NCBI GenBank assembly: GCA_949128115.1
Contig: OX421963.1
Coordinates: forward strand, 38,175,979 to 38,239,978
Length of the DNA: 64,000 nucleotides
DNA from: Anaspis maculata
Lineage: Eukaryota; Arthropoda; Insecta; Coleoptera; Scraptiidae
Direction: 5' to 3'
Numbering within the stretch: position 1 is the first letter of the stretch; every line of letters begins with the position of its first letter. Below, piece after piece: positions 58,850 to 64,000 of the stretch. A program made the translations under genes and the position numbers. The notes beneath the pieces are model-generated. The model was not told where the DNA came from and searched no databases. It worked only from the letters and a program-made list of their open reading frames with translations.

Positions 58850-60470
58850 CCAGGATAAATTAAATGCATCAACAGCCACTGACTCCGGGTCTGGCCTCCA
58901 AGACACAAATCTATTACATTTGGCATTGACGTGTGATGCAAAAAGGTCTATGTTAGGTAATCCGAACGTTGCTACAATTCTAATATACCCGTCTTGGGAC
59001 AAGGTCCATTCGGTCTCATCTGGTAGTTTTCGTGACTCCGTATCTGCTATTATATTATCTTTGGATTTTATATATGCAGCTTGGAGCCAGAGATCGCAAG
59101 TCTCACACCATTGCCAGATTTCTGACCAGACCACATAGTATGGGATATTGAACACTTCCCATCTTATTAATGTATGGAAAGACCGTTGAATTATCAGTTC
59201 GAATTAGGATGTTCAGAGATGGACGATTCTTTGCAAAAGATTCCACGCTGTGATAAATCGCGTAGAGCTCAAGATAATTTATGTGTTCGAGTTGTTCATC
59301 TTAACACCACCAACCATTTGTGTGTTGGCCATTGCAGTGAGCACCCCAACCTGTTAGAGAGCGCTGTCTGTGAAAATTTCAAGGTCATAAATATCTTGAC
59401 GTATTGGATTTTCTGACTGCCGAATGTGGGAGTTCCACCACTGCAAATCCAAAAGTGCACGGTTAGATAGCTGCATTCATGCATCAGAATTACCACCAGA
59501 CAATTTAAACGCTAAGAATGTATCTCTTTCGAGCTGTTTGGTGTACAGTCACCCATATTTGACAGCAGGACATGCGGACGCTAATATTCCTAAAAAGCGC
59601 GCAATCTTCCTAATTCTCAAAATTCCATGGCGTTTGATTTTCTTAATGTGTGCAATTATTATTTGGCATTTATCGGTAGGTAACTTTAGAGACATCACTT
59701 TTGAGTTGATCAAAAAACCCAAATAGTGAACCCATATAATGAGCTTCTTGCCCAGTTGATGATGGAACCTAAGGAATGCAGTAAATTGATTGCACTGTTG
59801 GTGTGGGACTTGCAATCCTTATACCCTTGTGCCATGATGAGAAAAGCATGATATATCATACAATGTAGGTATACCTTGACTGCGTAAGGTGGTCATGATA
59901 GGTTTTGTGAGTTTTGTAAAAATGTATCGTGCTAGAGAAAGGCCAAATAATGGTAAACAGACAAATTTATATAATCGATGCTTGAATTGAACAGATATTT
60001 GCGATGTGACTTGGCTACTGGCACAAGATAATAAGCATTGTTCAAGTCGATCGAAGTCATGAACCAATTTTTCTTGAGCAACTTAGTTGCCGTTCTGATG
60101 TCCTCCATTTTAAAATGTGGAGGCTCTAGGAACGTATTTGACTGCTTCATATTCAAGACAAATCTCTTTTTAGCATTTGATCTTTCTATCAAAAAATAAG
60201 ACGACAAAAATTGGTCGGTACAAGGTAGGCATGGTTGAATGAACCCTTGTGCAAGTAGGCCATTTATTGCATTGCATTGCATTGCATATTACATTGGTTA
60301 TATTCTGGTCGGCCTCAGAAGTCAAATTAGGCTGTGTTGGAAGCGTAATTTAACGGGGTTTCCTTTTAAATGGTATTGCAACAGACTTTACCCAGGACAG
60401 TATCTCTGCGTTTTTTGTGATTTTTAACCATTCCGAAAGATAATAGTGTAGTCTGCCTGCAGTGTTACCC
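58850..60470 (-). pseudogene. Reverse transcriptase / RNase H of DIRS-like element (broken)
   Basis: Minus-strand fragments occur in order. RT start 'EILSWVKSVAIPFK' is at about 60,400; 'QFLSSYFLIERSNAKKRFVL' follows; motif A 'MTSIDLNNAYY' is at about 60,050; and 'FGLSLARYIFTKL' is at about 59,920. At the YxDD position (59,855-59,866) the frame reads T-L-Y-D, so a catalytic aspartate is lost. The RNase H / connection part ends with 'YIKSKDNIIADTESR' and 'DLFASHVNAKCNRFVSWRPD', a DIRS/Ngaro-type signature, at 59,090-58,900. Frames change several times. The copy cannot be active. Confidence 0.85.
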
Positions 60471-60479
60471 ACCTCTAAA

Positions 60480-60950
60480 ATGCGGCTGCGATATGGGCTC
60501 TCCCGCCGGTTTTTGTAATACCGGTCGGACTGACCTCGTGTTGGTTGGAACTTGTTTGAGTTGTAATTGAGTTGCCCGTTCCGGCCCCCTGAGGACTGGA
60601 ACGGGCGCTTCCGGTTTGAAGACCGATTATTTTGGGGTTTGAGTCCGAGTTGCTGGAGCTCCCCCCTCCTGTTTCGGAGGAAATACCTGCGACCAGACCG
60701 TTGGCGTCGGTGCAGGTTTATACTTCTGGCTTGTCTTTTTTGTTACTTGGAGCCGTTCTTTTAGGTCGGCCCCGAAAAGAAATTGACCAGGTATGTCATG
60801 TTGAGCCACGTCCCGGACAGATTTGTTCAAATTTTTGCAGGAGGGCAAACCTTCTTGATTTTGACATGTGAAAGAAAAGGTCCGCGCATAATTTGCCGGT
60901 GTCAATCAGCAAAGAGAGGAGCTCTTTAGACTTAGCATCTAGTGGCGAGT
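60480..60950 (-). pseudogene. Gag-like region of DIRS-like element (fragment)
   Basis: Minus-strand frames here encode a Lys/Arg/Asn/Gln-rich stretch ('NRSSNRKRPFQSSGGRNGQ', then 'FQPTRGQSDRYYKNRRE') just before the RT start, and further upstream 'VRDVAQHDIPGQFLFGADLK'. Basic, low-complexity sequence immediately before the RT is what DIRS Gag tails look like. The 5' end and terminal repeat at high coordinates were not found, so the element is probably truncated near 60,950-61,000. Confidence 0.6.
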
Positions 60951-61286
60951 AGATAGAGATGGTTCCTTCAAGCACATTAAGAGGAGGGTCTCAACCGCGC
61001 ATGTGCGGAATAAAGGGGAGGGGAAGATATGTCAATATTTGACATTATGATAATTGATTCTTATTACTGATTGATAATATATATAAATCTAATGACCTAC
61101 TGATGTGAAATATCGAAAAATGCTATAATGATTGGTTATAATCAATAATTATTTTAATTGAGCAATGTGATTGAACTGTATATTTTTTTTAAAGTGGTTG
61201 TGATCATAACTAATGGGGTGTTGTAAAAGAAAAAAAAAATATTTTGTTAATACCTGTTTATTGCATAATCATACATATAATAAAGC
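60951..61286. other. AT-rich spacer between the DIRS-like and Polinton-like elements
   Basis: No exon or terminal inverted repeat identified. Either element's end may be here, but there is no matching partner in the window. Confidence 0.4.
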
Positions 61287-62084
61287 TCACTTATATCTAT
61301 TAAGATCATCTAAAATTTTATTATAATGAAGCTCAGTACACTCTAACATACAGGAAATATGTGCTAAATGTTTAATATTACACAGAATATGTTTAATCAT
61401 CCCATATGGTGATGTATTAAGGGGATATTCTTTTAACATTAAATGAACAGTTGACAATACATTTTTATAGAAATTTGGAAAGTCAATCACTTCCAACATT
61501 TCCATCCTATATTTAACTAGATTTTTGATACGATGAATTTCATTAACGATGTCATCATTCAAATATAGTGTCTGTCCTCTCCCATGTATATATCTTGCTC
61601 TACCATCAGCATCAAATTTGATGGAGAAGTTTTCGAAAATCAGCACATCCCCCGATAATGTTGATGGTCTTGAATACAATGGTGAAGTCGATGATGATGA
61701 TGATGATGATGACGGCGATAATGATGGTGGTGATGATGAAACCTCAGATAATTCTATTCCGACACTTTTTATAAAGTCACACCACTCTTCTCTTATAAAT
61801 GATATATAACTTGAATCAGATGGTGTTGTCACATGGATAGTAGGGGCGAAATCTCTAGCAGGACTGAGTCCTATGGATACTCTCAGAAAGTTACCATTTA
61901 AAACTGTGTGATATAGTAAATCACTCTCCAACTGAATGTCAGCGTCATATTTAGCCATCAAATTATCAACAAATGTCCAAGGATCTCTTTCTATAACATC
62001 ATCCGCTTGCATCAAATTTTCCATTTTTGATACTTCACGCAAACACACACGATACTCGATGTTGATTAAATGATGGTTCATCAA
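61287..62084 (-). CDS. Unknown protein in the Polinton-like cassette, up to 265 aa
   Basis: The frame opens at 62,084, but the first ATGs lie 12 bp downstream of the integrase stop, so the exact start is uncertain. The protein has an N-terminal alpha/beta-looking part ('RVSIGLSPARDFAPTIHVTT', 'REEWCDFIKSVGIEL'), a Ser/Pro-rich linker at residues 118-140 encoded by a (GAT/ATC)n tract, and a helical C-terminal half ('NEIHRIKNLVKYRMEMLE'). No signal peptide or membrane segment. I do not recognise the family. It is intact, on the same strand and only 12 bp from the integrase gene, so it probably belongs to the same element. Codon use is AT-rich like its neighbours. Confidence 0.65.
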   Translation of the reverse strand: MMNHHLINIEYRVCLREVSKMENLMQADDVIERDPWTFVDNLMAKYDADIQLESDLLYHTVLNGNFLRVSIGLSPARDFAPTIHVTTPSDSSYISFIREEWCDFIKSVGIELSEVSSSPPSLSPSSSSSSSSTSPLYSRPSTLSGDVLIFENFSIKFDADGRARYIHGRGQTLYLNDDIVNEIHRIKNLVKYRMEMLEVIDFPNFYKNVLSTVHLMLKEYPLNTSPYGMIKHILCNIKHLAHISCMLECTELHYNKILDDLNRYK

Positions 62085-62096
62085 CGACTAGAGAGC

Positions 62097-63122
62097 TCAA
62101 ACAATATTATCCGATCTAATCCAACTATTGTTCGCTCCAGACATTCCTAACCATTTAACGTACAATTTAGATCCAGATCTTCGTAGTATTTTCTCCACCA
62201 AATAAATATCAGGCTGCTTTGTTCGTTGCAATTCCGATTCATAGAAACATCCTTTGATTGGATCACCTTTAAGATCATCCAACATATAAGTGGGTGGGGT
62301 GGTGGAAGAATTCACCTTTGAGATTTTAAACAATTCTGTTGTCCAGTTCGGTGTATACCCCTTCTCAAACAGAAATTTACATTTACTTATACGCACAACA
62401 TCACCAAGCTTGAATTTGGTTTTTCCAAATATTTTTAGATGAGTATATGTATCCCGAAGCACTTGAGCTTGATTCCGAACAGAAATCTCACTTGATTTTA
62501 ATTTTGTTGTAGAATGTTTTGTATCATTATATTCACCTACAACACCTTCCAGCAGTCCATCAATCCATTTGTTGGACCCATGTAAAGTGAAAAGTTTATA
62601 AAGCTTCATTTTCAAAGTTCTTATGACACGCTCTGCCATCGAGGCCTTGATTATGCTGTAAGTATTGTAATGATTGATTTTAAATTTTTTCATCACGGCC
62701 GAGAACTTTGAATTGAAAAATTCAGTTCCCTGATCTGTTTGTAAATTCTTTGGAACTCTACCACCTGAATGTCTCAGCATATCCTCCATAGCCAACGCTA
62801 CTTCTGATGCTGATTTAGTTTTCAAAGCTCTTGTCCATAGAAACTTTGAAAAACAATCAATTACCACAAAAACATATTTATAACCTTTATTTTCCTTCGC
62901 ATAATTACCGAATTCAGCTAAATCTGCTTGCCATAAATCATCAAGACCTTTTATGATTGTACGACGTCGTTTAAACTTTTTGATTGCAGGTTTGAAAAGT
63001 TCATTTACTACCTGCTCTTTCGCCGGTGTTATAGCAAGCATGATGATGATGATGAGAATTACAGTAATTATCAGGATTTTAAGCAGGTTCAAACATGTCG
63101 AAAACTTCAACAGATGGTACAT
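62097..63122 (-). CDS. Polinton/Maverick-type rve integrase with chromodomain
   Basis: The frame gives 341 residues. The true start is more likely Met28 (63,041) just before 'AITPAKEQVVNEL', because residues 1-27 are a hydrophobic stretch partly encoded by a GAT repeat. The retroviral-type core shows 'DDLWQADL' (D67), 'NLQTDQGTEF' (D130) and 'SMAERVIRT' (E164), the DDE triad; 'HYNTYSIIKAS' and EYNDTKHSTT are typical of Polinton integrases. The C-terminus (residues 306-341, YLVEKIL, KLYVKWLG, NNSWI) is a chromodomain. The enzyme would join element ends to host DNA in the nucleus. No stops or frameshifts are visible, unlike the neighbouring DIRS copy. This is one of four tightly packed minus-strand genes. 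Confidence 0.85.
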   Translation of the reverse strand: MYHLLKFSTCLNLLKILIITVILIIIIMLAITPAKEQVVNELFKPAIKKFKRRRTIIKGLDDLWQADLAEFGNYAKENKGYKYVFVVIDCFSKFLWTRALKTKSASEVALAMEDMLRHSGGRVPKNLQTDQGTEFFNSKFSAVMKKFKINHYNTYSIIKASMAERVIRTLKMKLYKLFTLHGSNKWIDGLLEGVVGEYNDTKHSTTKLKSSEISVRNQAQVLRDTYTHLKIFGKTKFKLGDVVRISKCKFLFEKGYTPNWTTELFKISKVNSSTTPPTYMLDDLKGDPIKGCFYESELQRTKQPDIYLVEKILRRSGSKLYVKWLGMSGANNSWIRSDNIV

Positions 63123-63164
63123 AGGTCATCGACCGCATCACCGCATTCATTTTACACCATTCCA

Positions 63165-63479
63165 TTATTTCTTCCCTGATGGTGATGCAACTAATTTACT
63201 ATTCGAAATATGAATATTTTCCATCGATGTCCAAATAATATCGAGTCTTGCATCTATCATTCTTTGTATTTCTTTGAGAAATAATTCTAATTTATCATTT
63301 AAAAATTTATTAGTGACACAATCATTCTCATCTTTGGGGTATTTCACATTGGTCAAGCGTCGATTCTCCCAATCAATATTATTATCTTCTGTTAGTTTGA
63401 AATATTGTCGAGATTTAGTGCGTGATAGTGATGATGATGTAGGTGTCGTGGATGAACGTCCAAACTTATCGATAGACAT
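63165..63479 (-). CDS. Small protein with fibre-like motif, Polinton-like cassette, 104 aa
   Basis: A Ser/Thr/Arg-rich N-terminus (1-25) leads into 'RLTNVKYPKDENDCVTNKF' (41-59), followed by an amphipathic helix (60-82). The pattern R-L-x-N-V-x-x-P-x(4)-D-x-V-T resembles the repeat found near the ends of many phage and viral fibre-like proteins; this is my reading and not a proven family. It lies 32 bp after the DUF8207-like gene and 42 bp before the integrase frame. It starts at 63,479 (ATG). It may encode a minor structural component, by inference from the motif only. Confidence 0.55.
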   Translation of the reverse strand: MSIDKFGRSSTTPTSSSLSRTKSRQYFKLTEDNNIDWENRRLTNVKYPKDENDCVTNKFLNDKLELFLKEIQRMIDARLDIIWTSMENIHISNSKLVASPSGKK

Positions 63480-63511
63480 TGCAAAACTACTGGAGAAAGT
63501 TACTTTCTATG

Positions 63512-64000
63512 TTAATATATTATACCAGATTCACGTAGCTCCTCCTCTAGAGAAATGATTTCGTTCATGCATGATCGATTACCAGATTTCATAGAACCAT
63601 GTAACAAAACTAGTCTATCTACGAGCTCATCTAAGTTGTCATAATATTTATATTCGATAGGTTTTTCATTATACTGGAGATATTCCATCCCAGAACCACC
63701 TTTATAGCCCAGCAGAGATTTGATTATGTTCGTATATTTATAACCTCTATTTCCAACTATTCGCTTCCTTGGAGAAAAGTCAAGTCTGGCAATGTTCGTT
63801 AGATTCAGTATTTTTTTATATGCTCTTGAATCGAGATTTGTATAATTCTTGGGGTGCTTCAAGAATATCAACTCGTATAAACCCGGAGTGGCAGTAAACA
63901 ACTGACCCCTAATAGAAATATTTGATGTACTTCCACTTATGCTCACGGGTGTCAACCCCATCATCAAATTCTTTCCTTCAACATGTGGTCCATATGTTGT
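63512..64000 (-). CDS. DUF8207-like protein, 5' end beyond window
   Basis: The frame is open from the window edge (64,000) to the stop at 63,512-63,514, about 162 residues. It contains YGPHVEGKNLMMG, 'TATPGLYELIFLKHP', 'YKKILNLTNIARLDF' and the C-terminal 'LDELVDRLVLLHGSMKSGN' with NEIISLEEELRESGII. These match in order what I recall of DUF8207-type proteins that are abundant in hemipteran and other arthropod genomes and associated with mobile elements. Its function is unknown. The tight spacing to the next gene supports one element. The family label is from memory of motif order. Confidence 0.7.
   Translation of the reverse strand, partial: TTYGPHVEGKNLMMGLTPVSISGSTSNISIRGQLFTATPGLYELIFLKHPKNYTNLDSRAYKKILNLTNIARLDFSPRKRIVGNRGYKYTNIIKSLLGYKGGSGMEYLQYNEKPIEYKYYDNLDELVDRLVLLHGSMKSGNRSCMNEIISLEEELRESGIIY

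Noticed and set aside
58119..59416. Several 80-100-codon plus-strand ORFs
   Set aside because: Shadows of the minus-strand DIRS recombinase and RNase H coding remains.
61549..61809. Acidic DDDD-rich plus-strand ORF
   Set aside because: Antisense of the poly-Ser linker encoded by (GAT)n in the minus-strand gene.
61287..64000. Bacterial or viral contamination explaining the operon-like cassette
   Set aside because: AT-rich composition and a GAT microsatellite like the surrounding DNA, on the same sequence as a spliced insect gene; an integrated Polinton-like element explains it better.

Overview
This window looks like nuclear DNA of an insect, most likely a hemipteran. It is AT-rich and dispersed with TAGGTACCTACC-type strings. 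It holds one host gene split by long introns, and almost everything else is transposable-element debris. The hemipteran guess rests on the repeat style and on a DUF8207-like gene, so it is an inference and not a species call. There are no bacterial-style operons, CRISPR arrays or rRNA genes.

Host gene. A bestrophin (calcium-activated chloride channel) lies on the minus strand. Eight coding exons between 56,747 and 39,259 have canonical GT/AG borders and matching phases. They encode the last 636 residues: half of the membrane domain, the acidic calcium-clasp cluster, the post-membrane cytosolic part and a long disordered tail. The first exons (about 130 residues) are not in the window. If the locus is contiguous they lie beyond 64,000, which would place the DIRS-like and Polinton-like elements at 57-64 kb inside a bestrophin intron.

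Layout. 0-0.64 kb: 3' end of a BEL/Pao retrotransposon and its LTR. 0.64-39 kb: no host exon I can support, but a dense series of inverted-repeat elements. These include a mariner pseudogene split by a 2.3-kb inverted-repeat insertion (3.0-6.1 kb), a 2.0-kb palindrome (7.5-9.5 kb), a 3.4-kb palindrome (11.35-14.7 kb), Helentron/DINE-1-like elements with (GTCY)n arrays and tandem core repeats (16.7-18.66 and 28.3-29.85 kb), a palindrome with a nested hAT-type MITE and 8-bp target duplication (19.5-21.3 kb), and a 1.86-kb palindrome (35.1-36.9 kb). 39-57 kb: bestrophin, with more foldback elements, a decayed Tc1/mariner copy (49.6-50.4 kb) and a tRNA-derived SINE (52.1-52.3 kb) in its introns. 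57.1-60.95 kb: a decayed DIRS-like tyrosine-recombinase retrotransposon, minus strand. 61.3-64 kb: a compact minus-strand cassette with a Polinton/Maverick-type integrase, a DUF8207-like protein and two unassigned proteins.

The strongest unexplained patterns are: (i) foldback elements that share an interior but have different termini; (ii) the order hairpin, (GTCC)n or (GTCT)n, tandem core repeats, then 3' hairpin, with covarying stems; (iii) several kilobase-scale imperfect palindromes within 64 kb; (iv) the Polinton-like cassette, whose small second gene carries a motif resembling tail-fibre-like proteins. All coordinates and homologies come from reading the sequence by eye. No database search was run.
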